DNA of 64,000 nucleotides from an uncultured Chloroflexota bacterium (lineage in GTDB: Bacteria; Chloroflexota; Anaerolineae; Aggregatilineales; Phototrophicaceae): NCBI GenBank assembly GCA_937974245.1, contig CALJKV010000064.1:1-64000 (forward strand), read 5' to 3'. This document shows, piece by piece, positions 7,951 to 15,696 of this stretch; position 1 is the first letter of the stretch; each line of letters begins with the position of its first letter. A program made the translations under genes and the position numbers. A model generated the notes under the pieces. It had not been told where the DNA came from. It made no database searches and saw only the letters and a list, made by a program, of their open reading frames with translations.

Positions 7951-9585
7951 ATGACGAAAAAACCATCTATTTTGACAGGGGCAGTGGTCGGCGGGCTGTT
8001 CATCGCCCCGCTGATCGCCATCTATTATCTGACTGCACAGCTTATCGGGACGGCGTTTCCCCCGTTTGATGTGTTCGACTGGGTGGGCCGGGTGCTGCCT
8101 GGCCCGCTGGTGACATTCGGTATTGATAGCATTGTCAGCCTGATTAACGTTTTCAACCTGGGCGAAACCTCCAGCACCGCTAAAATGGCCGAACAAATCC
8201 TGGCTGTTCTGGGGATGTTCGCCACCGGCGTGCTAGTAGCCGCATTATTCTTCGTGGTTATGCGCGGGCGTGAGGGCAAAGCCGGGTGGACGACAGGGGC
8301 GACAACCGGCTTGCTGGTCGGGCTTCCGGTACTGCTGATCTTCTTCACGATCAATGAGACGGCGACGGCTGACCCGAACCTGAGCGGCGTCTGGATTCTG
8401 CTGGGGTTTGCGTTGTGGGGCATCGGCATAAGCTGGGCGTATGACTGGCTCGTTTCACAACCCGCTGAAGCTGAAAAACCGGCGGCATCTATCGAAGGCA
8501 TTGACCGCCGCACCTTCCTGGTACGCATCGGTGGGGCCAGTGCCGTACTGACGGTTGTCGGGGCGGGGTTAGGCTCGCTGCTTTATACCAGCCGTCGCAA
8601 TGAGACGATCCCGGTTGATTTTTCCGGGGAAGCTGCTGAACCCTGGTCAGCCTCGAATGCGCTGCCCAACGCCGACGCTGCTGTACTGCCCGCTCCGGGC
8701 ACACGCCCGGAACTCACCCCGCTGGCCGATCATTACCGGATTGATATCCGTACCCAGCCGGTGGTGATTAACGAGGCTGAATGGCGCTTGAGCATTGGCG
8801 GACTCGTGGATACCCCGGTAGAGATGACGCTGGCGGATATTCGTGACAACTATGAGTCGATCAGCCATTTTGTGACGCTGGCCTGCATCTCGAACCGGGT
8901 TGGCGGTGACCTGACGGGTACGACACTGTGGACAGGCGCACGGCTCAAGGATATCCTGGCAGATGTGGGCGTGCAGCCGTCCGCCACTCATCTGAAGATC
9001 ACTTCGGCGGATGGTTTTGACGAAGTTGTGGCGCTGGAAGAATTAGACAACGATGATCGCATAATGCTGTGTTATGCCTGGGACGGCCTGCCACTGGCGG
9101 CCAAGCACGGTTTCCCCTTGCGTATCTGGTTGCCGAACCGCTACGGTATGAAGCAGCCCAAGTGGATCACTAACATTGACGTTATCCCCAGTTGGGAAGA
9201 AGGGTACTGGGTGCGGCGTGGCTGGGATAAAGATGCTGTGATGCTGGCGACCTCGGTGGTGGATACGGTGGCGGTGAACAGTCTTATCACAGAGGGCGAT
9301 ACGACGCTCGTGCCGGTAGGTGGCATCGCTCATGCCGGGGATCGTGGCATTTCCAAGGTGGAAGTTCGTGTAGACGATGGCGAGTGGGTTGAGGCGCAGT
9401 TACGCCAGCCGATTGGCGAGGCGACCTGGGTCATCTGGCGCTATGACTGGCCGTTTGTGGAAGGACAGCATACCTTCTCAGTGCGTTGTGTTGAAAGCGA
9501 TGGCACGCCACAGATCGAATCGGTACGTGGTTCGCGTCCGAGCGGGGCGACCGGCCTGGATTCTCTGCAAGCGAACGTAGGGTAA
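7951..9585 (+). CDS. Membrane-anchored sulfite-oxidase-type molybdopterin oxidoreductase
   Basis: A 544-residue two-part protein. Residues 1-175 contain four predicted membrane helices. An RRTFL twin-arginine-like motif at 186-187 is followed by a fifth hydrophobic helix (about 193-212), after which comes a molybdenum-cofactor domain of the sulfite oxidase fold (about 245-430) with the likely Mo-ligand Cys312 in TLACISN, and the C-terminal dimerisation-like domain (about 435-535). This suggests the first helices insert by the Sec route and the cofactor-loaded domain is exported by Tat. The start at 7951 is preceded by AAGGGAG; the frame is open upstream but not family-like. Substrate unknown; related to YedY/SorA-type enzymes. 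Confidence 0.85.
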   Translation: MTKKPSILTGAVVGGLFIAPLIAIYYLTAQLIGTAFPPFDVFDWVGRVLPGPLVTFGIDSIVSLINVFNLGETSSTAKMAEQILAVLGMFATGVLVAALFFVVMRGREGKAGWTTGATTGLLVGLPVLLIFFTINETATADPNLSGVWILLGFALWGIGISWAYDWLVSQPAEAEKPAASIEGIDRRTFLVRIGGASAVLTVVGAGLGSLLYTSRRNETIPVDFSGEAAEPWSASNALPNADAAVLPAPGTRPELTPLADHYRIDIRTQPVVINEAEWRLSIGGLVDTPVEMTLADIRDNYESISHFVTLACISNRVGGDLTGTTLWTGARLKDILADVGVQPSATHLKITSADGFDEVVALEELDNDDRIMLCYAWDGLPLAAKHGFPLRIWLPNRYGMKQPKWITNIDVIPSWEEGYWVRRGWDKDAVMLATSVVDTVAVNSLITEGDTTLVPVGGIAHAGDRGISKVEVRVDDGEWVEAQLRQPIGEATWVIWRYDWPFVEGQHTFSVRCVESDGTPQIESVRGSRPSGATGLDSLQANVG

Positions 9586-9604
9586 AAGCCGTTCGAGTTT
9601 CCTG

Positions 9605-9640
9605 AAGGGGCATGGTGGTTATCATGCCCTTTGTGCTTTT
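9605..9640 (+). terminator. Rho-independent terminator of the molybdoenzyme gene
   Basis: A ten-pair stem (9605-9614 with 9623-9632, core GGGCATG/CATGCCC, loop of eight) is followed by GTGCTTTT. It lies 20 bases past the stop codon and just touches the convergent nadK end. Confidence 0.7.
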
Positions 9641-10520
9641 AAAATTCATCCCGACGCGGGGCGGAGCGCGCTGAGATGCGTGGTTCCAGGCGGTCCAGCA
9701 GGGAGCGGTAGAAGTAGTTACGCTCACCCAGGCGCACAAAGCGGCTGATATGCTGGCTGGCACAAATGCGCACCCGGTCACCAGGCTGCATCGTAGCCAC
9801 GAGCACGCCGTCCATAGTCAGAACAGTCTCGGTGCGACAGTCAGGTGGGATGTAAATCTCGACGGTGACGCCCTCGGAAAGTACCAATGGACGATCCATG
9901 CTCAGATGCGGCGCAACCGGAACAAGCAGGATATTCCGCAGTTCGGGGGGCAGGATTGGGCCTCCAGAGGCCAGGGCATAGGCCGTAGATCCGGTGGCGG
10001 TGGCGATAATCAGGGCGTCGGCGTTGTAAGTTGTCGCCCACCCCTGGTCAATATAGGTTTCAAGCTGTACGGTGCGGGCTTCGACTCCCCGGCTGATGAC
10101 GACATCATTGAGCGCGTCGCCTGTCGCCAGGATTTCGTCTCCCCGGATTAACTGTGCCTGAATCATCATGCGTTCTTCGATCCAGTAGTTCCCTTCCAGC
10201 ACCGTACGCAAACCGTTTTCCCAGCCATCCGGCCAGTTGAGCGCCGTCAAGAAGCCGAGATGCCCCATATTCACGCCCAGCATTGGCACAGCGAAGGGCG
10301 CACAGGCACGCGAGGCCCACAGCATCGCGCCATCTCCACCGATAGCGATAATCATCTGTGACTCGCGGACAGACTCGCGGACAGTGGCTTCTTCCCAGTG
10401 CGTTTCTAACCAAACGGAAAGGCCGCTGGCCTGGAGGGATTGCTGGATTCGGGCTGCCGCCGGGGCAGTCTGAGGGCGCTGCGGGTGTGCGAGGATACCA
10501 ATCTGCTTTAATACCGCCAC
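9639..10520 (-). CDS. nadK: NAD kinase
   Basis: A 293-residue enzyme phosphorylating NAD to NADP. The Rossmann-like core shows the hallmark GGDGAMLWASR, GVNMGHLGFLTAL, the NDVVISRG block that contacts the adenine, and the glycine-rich ATGSTAYALASGGPI motif. Length is typical. Translation appears to begin with GTG at 10520, preceded by AGGAG. It follows the recombinase gene by about 29 bases in the order recombinase (upstream) then nadK... in fact nadK lies downstream of the recombinase on the same strand, so the two could share a transcript. Confidence 0.95.
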   Translation of the reverse strand: MAVLKQIGILAHPQRPQTAPAAARIQQSLQASGLSVWLETHWEEATVRESVRESQMIIAIGGDGAMLWASRACAPFAVPMLGVNMGHLGFLTALNWPDGWENGLRTVLEGNYWIEERMMIQAQLIRGDEILATGDALNDVVISRGVEARTVQLETYIDQGWATTYNADALIIATATGSTAYALASGGPILPPELRNILLVPVAPHLSMDRPLVLSEGVTVEIYIPPDCRTETVLTMDGVLVATMQPGDRVRICASQHISRFVRLGERNYFYRSLLDRLEPRISARSAPRRDEF

Positions 10521-10549
10521 GTGTTGACGCTCCTATCGTGGATGGACGT

Positions 10550-11614
10550 TTATTCAAACCAATCCGGTTCGCCCAGGTCATCCAATCCCAGCATATCGCT
10601 CATCAGAATCGCGCCTTCATTGCGCTGCGGCAGGCGGCTGAGGTAGCGCTCCGTCACGGCGACGTTTGAGTGGCGCAGCAGCAGGCTGATTTTCTCAATG
10701 GGCGTGCCAGCCTCTTGCAGTGCTCCGGCTACGGAACGGCGCAGGTCATGGGGGGCAACATGGCCGATTCCGGCATGTTGTGCCGCATTGGCGATCAGAA
10801 ACCAGATGCCATCGGCAGTCATCGGGTGATCGCTGATGCCACCGCCTTTCCAGATGCGCCGCACCAGCGGGGTTTCCGGGGGCGGTGCGGGTTTATCGCG
10901 GGCAATGGTCTGCCGCCACTGATTGAGGAGCTGCATGACCGGACGCGGTACATCAATCATCGCGGCTTTGCGGCCTTTACCATGTACACGCAGGACGACG
11001 CGGTTATTCTGTAGTGTCAGATCGCCCCAGGTGGCGGCGGCCAGTTCTTCGCGGCGCAGCGCCATTGTACACAGCACCGAGACGACGAGGTGATTCCGCA
11101 TCCGCTGGTTATCACTGGTGGCGATGGCCTGGGCGGCGGCGATCAGCATCTTGATCTGGGCCATCGAAAGCCAGCGACCAGGGCGCTGCCCGTCCTCCGC
11201 TTTCGGTGCGCGGACGTTCGTCATGGAGGCGCTGGTGTAATCATCGAGCAACTCGGCCTCGGAAAGCAGGCTCGCCAGGGTGATGATCGCGGCGCGGGCC
11301 TGGCCGAGTCCCTGTTTACCGTGATTTTCGTTGGAGAGCATCCCCAGCCAGGCGCGAAGCTGGGGGGCGCTCAGGCTTTGGAGCAGCGCATTGAGTGGCA
11401 GGGCGTGCATCCGTCGGACGCGCTTGGCCCCGGTAGTTGGCGGCAGTCCGGCAATGTCGGCAAGGTAGCGATCTATCCAGCGGAAGTAGGCGCGTTGGGT
11501 GTGGCGGCTGCTGGCGCGCCCCGGCAGGGTGAGCGCGAAATTGAAGGTCGGCTCAGCCGATTCGGTGATGGTCAGTTCAGTGGGTGCGCGGTTGCGCTGC
11601 AGGTTTCTAGCCAT
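10550..11614 (-). CDS. Tyrosine recombinase / integrase
   Basis: A 354-residue site-specific recombinase of the XerC/XerD-phage integrase family. An N-terminal SAM-like DNA-binding domain (about 30-150) precedes the catalytic domain, where I see the first Arg in MALRREELAAATW, the Lys in GKGRKA, the HDLRRS box and LLRHSNVAVTERYL with the nucleophilic Tyr. All catalytic positions look intact. No phage or plasmid genes adjoin it, and no att-like duplication was found, so it may be a chromosomal Xer-type enzyme rather than a mobile integrase. An extended -10 sits only ten bases before the ATG, with no ribosome site, suggesting a leaderless message. Confidence 0.88.
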   Translation of the reverse strand: MARNLQRNRAPTELTITESAEPTFNFALTLPGRASSRHTQRAYFRWIDRYLADIAGLPPTTGAKRVRRMHALPLNALLQSLSAPQLRAWLGMLSNENHGKQGLGQARAAIITLASLLSEAELLDDYTSASMTNVRAPKAEDGQRPGRWLSMAQIKMLIAAAQAIATSDNQRMRNHLVVSVLCTMALRREELAAATWGDLTLQNNRVVLRVHGKGRKAAMIDVPRPVMQLLNQWRQTIARDKPAPPPETPLVRRIWKGGGISDHPMTADGIWFLIANAAQHAGIGHVAPHDLRRSVAGALQEAGTPIEKISLLLRHSNVAVTERYLSRLPQRNEGAILMSDMLGLDDLGEPDWFE

Positions 11615-11623
11615 AATATGGTC

Positions 11624-11632
11624 ATTATAGCA
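11624..11632 (-). promoter_or_regulatory. Extended -10 promoter of the recombinase (leaderless)
   Basis: On the minus strand the sequence reads TGCTATAAT, a perfect extended -10. Transcription would start near 11617, only 1-3 bases from the ATG at 11614. No convincing -35 is present at the expected distance. Confidence 0.55.
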
Positions 11633-11799
11633 CGGATGGGCGGCGGCGCGAGGTGGGTGACAGGGGAAATCCGGGCGATTTGTGCGGGGCGTTTTGTTGC
11701 ATAGGGAGGCAGGATTGCCGCATATTGCCTCATGAAATGTTGTTCAGGTCAGGTCAATGAGGGGGAAAATGGGGTGTTTTTGCCGCATTGTGGATTTTT

Positions 11800-11834
11800 G
11801 CTGCGACTGCTGCGATTGCTGCAAGGTGGGTTAT
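11800..11834. repeat. Dispersed element A, copy 1
   Basis: A 35-base element starting GCTGCGACTGCT and ending GGGTTAT matches 38587-38621 at 30 of 35 positions by direct alignment. It lies about 190 bases before element B copy 1, the same order as in the second locus. Confidence 0.6.
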
Positions 11835-11932
11835 CAGCCGTCAGTCATCACTGGGCAGTTCGTTAGCTTGATAGCGGGTTAGCTTCATAGCTGGCTGGCT
11901 CCTGGAAAATCGATCAACAGATAACTTGCTGC

Positions 11933-11958
11933 GGGCGCGCTGTAGCACGCCCTTACAG
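11933..11958. repeat. GGGCG-type palindromic repeat, variant 1
   Basis: GGGCG (left) and CGCCC (right) arms surround GCTGTAGCA and are followed by TTACAG. The layout parallels the perfect palindrome at 12093 followed by CTACAG, so both seem members of one REP-like family. Confidence 0.5.
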
Positions 11959-11989
11959 TCATGAGCATAACATAAAACGGAGTGCAGAT

Positions 11990-12022
11990 GGTGAATCTTT
12001 GTTCGAACATTTGTTCAGAAAT
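11990..12022. repeat. Dispersed element B, copy 1 (contains GAAC-N4-GTTC)
   Basis: A 33-base element starting GGTGAATCTTT matches 38809-38841 at 30 of 33 positions. It includes CGAACATTTGTTC (12004-12016), which has the dyad GAAC-ATTT-GTTC known from Bacillus-type LexA boxes. The second copy has AAAC in the left arm. A role in SOS control is not shown. Confidence 0.55.
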
Positions 12023-12092
12023 GAACCCGACGGTAGGGACGCCATTCTTGGCTTCCGCCGGAAATCCAGTATGGTTTGATTTGTGGGTGTGC

Positions 12093-12118
12093 GGGCGCGA
12101 TATATCGCGCCCCTACAG
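12093..12118. repeat. Perfect GGGCGCG palindrome
   Basis: GGGCGCGATA and TATCGCGCCC form a perfect 20-base palindrome at 12093-12112, directly continued by the 40-base direct repeat. Resembles short REP/MITE-like elements. Confidence 0.6.
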
Positions 12119-12146
12119 ATAATCCGTAATCGGGTGATTCTGTAGG
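12107..12146 (+). repeat. 40-base direct repeat, copy 1
   Basis: Identical over 40 bases to 12196-12235; the copies start 89 bases apart. Each contains a hairpin with CCTACAGA on the left and TCTGTAGG on the right, so the RNA or single strand can fold. Confidence 0.85.
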
Positions 12147-12195
12147 CATATGACCGCCGGTTTATCTCCGTGTTTAGTTGTCAAACCGCATTATT

Positions 12196-12235
12196 GCGCC
12201 CCTACAGATAATCCGTAATCGGGTGATTCTGTAGG
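12196..12235 (+). repeat. 40-base direct repeat, copy 2
   Basis: Perfect second copy of the element at 12107. The preceding ACCGCATTATTGCGCC is a degenerate version of the GGGCGCG palindrome that precedes copy 1, so the duplicated unit is larger than the identical 40 bases. Confidence 0.85.
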
Positions 12236-12254
12236 GGTAACCTGGTGTGGATTC

Positions 12255-12286
12255 AAACGGGGCGATTCCTTTACCGGAACGCCCCG
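12255..12286 (-). terminator. Terminator of the PDH operon
   Basis: CGGGGCG (12258-12264) pairs with CGCCCCG (12280-12286), extended by TTCC/GGAA with one bulge and a six-base loop. On the minus strand it is followed by only TTTGAA, so the T-tract is weak but the stem is very strong. It lies about 40 bases after the E2 stop codon. Confidence 0.55.
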
Positions 12287-12326
12287 CTTAACTGACTACT
12301 GATAAACGATTACTGAAGGCTAAGAC

Positions 12327-13601
12327 CTACATCACCAGCCGCAGCGGGTTTTCCACCAGGGCTTTGAAGGCCTGCATGTAGGCCGCGCCTTCCGCGCCAT
12401 CACTGACACGGTGGTCTACGCTGATGGTGACCTTCATGCGCGTGCCGACTCCCAGCGTGCCATCCGGCAGCACCACCGGCATCTGCCGCGCTGACCCCAC
12501 CGCCAGGATTCCGGCTTCCGGCGGATTGATGATGGCGATGAAGTGATCCACGTCGTACACGCCCAGGTTGCTCACACTGAACGTGCCGCCTTCCACATCG
12601 TCCGGCTTGACTTTGCCATCACGGGCGCGGGCGATCATCTCTTTATTGCGGGCGGCCATCGTCCCCAGGGCGGTCTTGTCGGCGTCTTTGGCGATGACGT
12701 TCATCAGGCCGCCATTGGGTAGCGCCACCGCGATGCCGATATGAATACGCTTGTAGCGCACGATCTTATCGCCATAGTAGTGTGAGTTCAGGTTGGGGAA
12801 CTGGCGCAGCGCCAGCGCGGCCGCCTTCACGATCAGGTCGTTGACCGTCAGTTTCTGGCTCTCATCGGTGAGGTTGGTGTTCAACTGCTTGCGCAGGTCA
12901 AGCAGCGCCGCCATGTCCATGTCACTCGTAACGTAGAAGTGGGGCACCTGCTGCTTGCTATCCACCATACGTCCGGCAATGCGCTTCCGCAGGTTGCTGG
13001 CGTCAATGATCTCGACATCCGGGCCGGAAGGCAGCGGGCCAGCAGCAGCCTTCGGAATCGCCATTGGCGCGGTGGCAGGGGCAGCCGGCATGTCCGCCGG
13101 AGTGAAGGTTTCAACATCGGCCTTGACGATGCGCCCGCCGGGGCCTGTGCCAGGCACCTGTTGCAGGTTAATCCCTTTTTCTGCCGCAATCCGCCGCGCT
13201 AACGGCGAGGCTTTCACGCCGCCAGGCAGATTGCTATCGGTCTGAACAACCGGGGCAGGTTGTGGCACGCCGTTAGACTTTGGAGTGGGGGCGGCAGCAG
13301 TCTCCGGTTGCGGAGCGACGGCCTGTGCCGGGGCAGCGCCGCCGTTGGACGGGGCAGCCTCACCGGGTTGTCCTACCCAGCCGATCACCGAGCCAACCGC
13401 CAGCACGTCGCCAGCGTCGGCCAGCAGTGCCAGAATCGTGCCGGTGGCATAGGCTTCAACCTCAATTGTTGCTTTATCGGTTTCAATTTCCGCAATCACA
13501 TCACCGCTGGCGATGGCATCACCAACCTTTTTCGTCCATTGCACCAGCGTTCCCTCGGCCATATCAAAGCCGAGTTTGGGCATCGTGATAGCTTCGGCCA
13601 T
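12327..13601 (-). CDS. pdhC: Dihydrolipoamide acetyltransferase (E2) of pyruvate dehydrogenase
   Basis: A 424-residue E2 core protein that moves acetyl groups from E1 to CoA. It has one lipoyl domain (residues 1-80, lipoyl-Lys43 in ETDKATIE), a Pro/Ala-rich linker, a peripheral subunit-binding domain (about 128-165, ASPLARRIAAEKGI ... GTGPGGRI), a second flexible linker and the catalytic domain (about 195-424) with the active-site DHRVSDG motif. Only one lipoyl domain is present. Its ATG overlaps the E1 beta stop codon by one base (TAATG) behind a GGAGGTG ribosome site, indicating coupled translation. It is the last gene of the three-gene operon. It could equally serve a branched-chain or acetoin complex. 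Confidence 0.92.
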   Translation of the reverse strand: MAEAITMPKLGFDMAEGTLVQWTKKVGDAIASGDVIAEIETDKATIEVEAYATGTILALLADAGDVLAVGSVIGWVGQPGEAAPSNGGAAPAQAVAPQPETAAAPTPKSNGVPQPAPVVQTDSNLPGGVKASPLARRIAAEKGINLQQVPGTGPGGRIVKADVETFTPADMPAAPATAPMAIPKAAAGPLPSGPDVEIIDASNLRKRIAGRMVDSKQQVPHFYVTSDMDMAALLDLRKQLNTNLTDESQKLTVNDLIVKAAALALRQFPNLNSHYYGDKIVRYKRIHIGIAVALPNGGLMNVIAKDADKTALGTMAARNKEMIARARDGKVKPDDVEGGTFSVSNLGVYDVDHFIAIINPPEAGILAVGSARQMPVVLPDGTLGVGTRMKVTISVDHRVSDGAEGAAYMQAFKALVENPLRLVM

Positions 13602-14599
13602 TACAACACCTCCTTGACCGCCGCCACGACTTTGTTTGCGTCCGGCAGCGCCATCATTTCGATTTCAGAAGAATAGGGCAGCGGTTGGTCGAGCGCGTTC
13701 ACCCGCTTGACCGGGGCATCCATGTAGTCAAACATCTTGTCCTGGAGCTGCGCCGCGACTTCACTGCCGACACTGAACATCGGCAGGCTTTCTTCCACCA
13801 CCACGCAGCGGTTGGTTTTCTTGAAGCTCTCGAAGACGGTTTCCATATCCAGCGGACGGAGCCAGCGCAGGTCAACAATCTCGGCTTCAATGCCATCTTT
13901 CGCCAGGATGTCCGCCGCCGCCAGCGACCATTCCAGGCCTTTGCTGTAGGTGACAATCGTCACGTCGCGGCCTTCGCGCTTGATATCACTCTTGCCAATC
14001 GGCAGCACGAAATCCGGGTCATCCGGCACAACACTGCGGCGCTGGAGCATGGTGCTGTGTTCCACGAACATCACCGGGTTGTCGTCCCTAATCGCCGCTT
14101 TGAGCATCCCTTTGGCATCGTAGGCCGTGCCGGGGACGGCCACATACAGACCAGGGAAATGCGCAAACACCGCTTCCGGCGAATGCGAGTGGGTCGCGCC
14201 CAACTGCTTGCCGCCGCCTGTAGTGGTGCGGATGACCATCGGTACTTTAAACTGACCGTTGAACATATAGCGCACTTTCGCCATGTGGTTCACGATGGCA
14301 TCAAAGGCGACAAACGCAAAGTTAATTGTCATGAGTTCCGCCACCGGACGCAGCCCGGCCATGGCCGCGCCGACTGCGGCCCCGGCGATCACCATCTCGC
14401 TGATGGGGGTGTCGCGGACGCGCTTGGGGCCAAACTCGTCATAAAAACCGCGTGTTACGGCATACGTGCCGCCCCACACGCCAATCTCCTCACCCATCAG
14501 GAATACCCGCTCGTCGCGCAGCATTTCCTCACGCAGTGCGGCACTCAGAGCTTCCCGAATCGTGATCGGTTTTTCACCTGTCTGTACGTTACTCGCCAT
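13601..14599 (-). CDS. pdhB: Pyruvate dehydrogenase E1 component, beta subunit
   Basis: A 332-residue subunit of the thiamine-diphosphate-dependent E1. It shows the transketolase central domain start (REALSAALREEMLRDERVFLMGEEIG), the DTPISE block, the ATHSHSPEAVFAHFPGL segment and the C-terminal transketolase domain (about 200-332) with VDLRWLRPLDMETV. Length is typical for PDH or branched-chain E1 beta subunits. A strong ribosome site (GAGAGGGA) precedes the ATG at 14599, which lies 10 bases after the E1 alpha stop. The ATHSHSPEA block is characteristic of pyruvate and acetoin types, so pyruvate is the likely substrate. Confidence 0.92.
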   Translation of the reverse strand: MASNVQTGEKPITIREALSAALREEMLRDERVFLMGEEIGVWGGTYAVTRGFYDEFGPKRVRDTPISEMVIAGAAVGAAMAGLRPVAELMTINFAFVAFDAIVNHMAKVRYMFNGQFKVPMVIRTTTGGGKQLGATHSHSPEAVFAHFPGLYVAVPGTAYDAKGMLKAAIRDDNPVMFVEHSTMLQRRSVVPDDPDFVLPIGKSDIKREGRDVTIVTYSKGLEWSLAAADILAKDGIEAEIVDLRWLRPLDMETVFESFKKTNRCVVVEESLPMFSVGSEVAAQLQDKMFDYMDAPVKRVNALDQPLPYSSEIEMMALPDANKVVAAVKEVL

Positions 14600-14609
14600 G
14601 CTTTCCCTC

Positions 14610-15575
14610 TCAGTCCGCGTAGACGTGGGCGACTAAATCTTCGTAAGTAGGGGCGGGGCTGTTTTCGGCAAAGTCAACCGCCTCGGCCACTGTCGCAACC
14701 ACAGCATCTTCAATCTTATCCAGTTCACCCGCCACATCCTTATACTTCTCAATGAGTGTCTGGCGGAACTTGCCGATGGGGTCGCCAGCGGCATAACGCT
14801 GGACTTCTTCTTTCGAGCGATACCGTTCCGGGTCGCCCATACTATGTCCCTGGAAACGATAGGTCATCGATTCCATCAGCACCGGGCCGTTTTTGCTGGC
14901 ATACCTGGCGACATCGGAAATGGCCTCATACACGGCCATGACATCCATGCCATCCACACGCCCGCCGTCCTTCATGCCGTAGCCGATGGCGCGTTTGTGC
15001 AGTTCGACCTGCCCGCTGGCCCGGTCTACCGCCGTTCCCATGCCATAGCCGTTATTTTCGATCAACCAGATGACCGGCAAATCCCACACGGCGCTCAGGT
15101 TGAGCGACTCGTGGAAATAGCCGATATTGGTCGCACCGTCCCCCATAAAGCACAGGACGACTTCATCTTCCTCGTTATACTTCGCTTTGAGCGCGATACC
15201 CGCCGCCAGCGGCAGATGCCCGCCGACAATTCCATACCCACCCCAGAAGTTAAGTTCCCGACTGGCGAGGTGCATTGATCCGCCTTTACCGCCGCTCACG
15301 CCAGTGCGTTTGCCGAGCATCTCGGCCATGATCGCTTTCGGGTCGAGTCCCCGCGCCAGGGCGAGACCATGATCGCGGTAGGCGGTGATGGCGTGATCCT
15401 GGGGGCGCAGTGCAGCCACCGATCCGACGCCGGTTGCCTCTTGCCCGATATATAAATGCAGAAAACCACCGATTTTTCCTTGCTGGTATAATTCGGCGCA
15501 TTTCTCCTCGAACCGCCGGATCAGTACCATCTGGCGATACCAATCCAGCAGGGTCGTTTTGTTTAATCCTGCCAT
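14610..15575 (-). CDS. pdhA: Pyruvate dehydrogenase E1 component, alpha subunit
   Basis: A 321-residue alpha subunit that binds thiamine diphosphate with E1 beta. Hallmarks are MVLIRRFEEKCAELYQQGKI, the GFLHLYIGQEA block, GKGGSMH, the ThDP motif beginning GDGATNIGYFHE and ending in ENNGYGMGT, and the YRFQGHSMGDP loop that carries the regulatory serine in eukaryotic enzymes. The ATG at 15575 has GAGGGAG eight bases upstream; the frame stays open to 15626 but those 17 residues are unlike the family. First gene of the E1 alpha-E1 beta-E2 operon; no E3 gene lies in the window, so lipoamide dehydrogenase must be encoded elsewhere. Confidence 0.93.
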   Translation of the reverse strand: MAGLNKTTLLDWYRQMVLIRRFEEKCAELYQQGKIGGFLHLYIGQEATGVGSVAALRPQDHAITAYRDHGLALARGLDPKAIMAEMLGKRTGVSGGKGGSMHLASRELNFWGGYGIVGGHLPLAAGIALKAKYNEEDEVVLCFMGDGATNIGYFHESLNLSAVWDLPVIWLIENNGYGMGTAVDRASGQVELHKRAIGYGMKDGGRVDGMDVMAVYEAISDVARYASKNGPVLMESMTYRFQGHSMGDPERYRSKEEVQRYAAGDPIGKFRQTLIEKYKDVAGELDKIEDAVVATVAEAVDFAENSPAPTYEDLVAHVYAD

Positions 15576-15696
15576 AGGGTTTACTCCCTCAATACCATTG
15601 ATTGGGTTATTTCTATACACAAACATGCTATTCTAATCGAAAATAAGGCTCAGGTGTACCGTTAACGTGTCTGAGATCCTTTGTAGAGAATGACCA

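Larger units (their letters stand above)
11615..12326. other. Repeat-rich 712-base intergenic region
   Basis: No open reading frame of coding character lies here. It holds, in order, several TTGCNGCA-like octamers, a 35-base element shared with 38.6 kb, GGGCGCG-type palindromes, a 33-base element also shared with 38.8 kb, a perfect 40-base direct repeat and a terminator for the PDH operon. This looks like an accumulation site for small dispersed elements. Confidence 0.7.

Noticed and set aside
9750..10151. Antisense frame across nadK
   Set aside because: Mirror frame of a well-conserved gene; composition is that of a shadow.
13685..14650. Long antisense frame across PDH E1 beta (321 codons)
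   Set aside because: Opposite strand of a clear gene; His-rich composition is typical of shadows.
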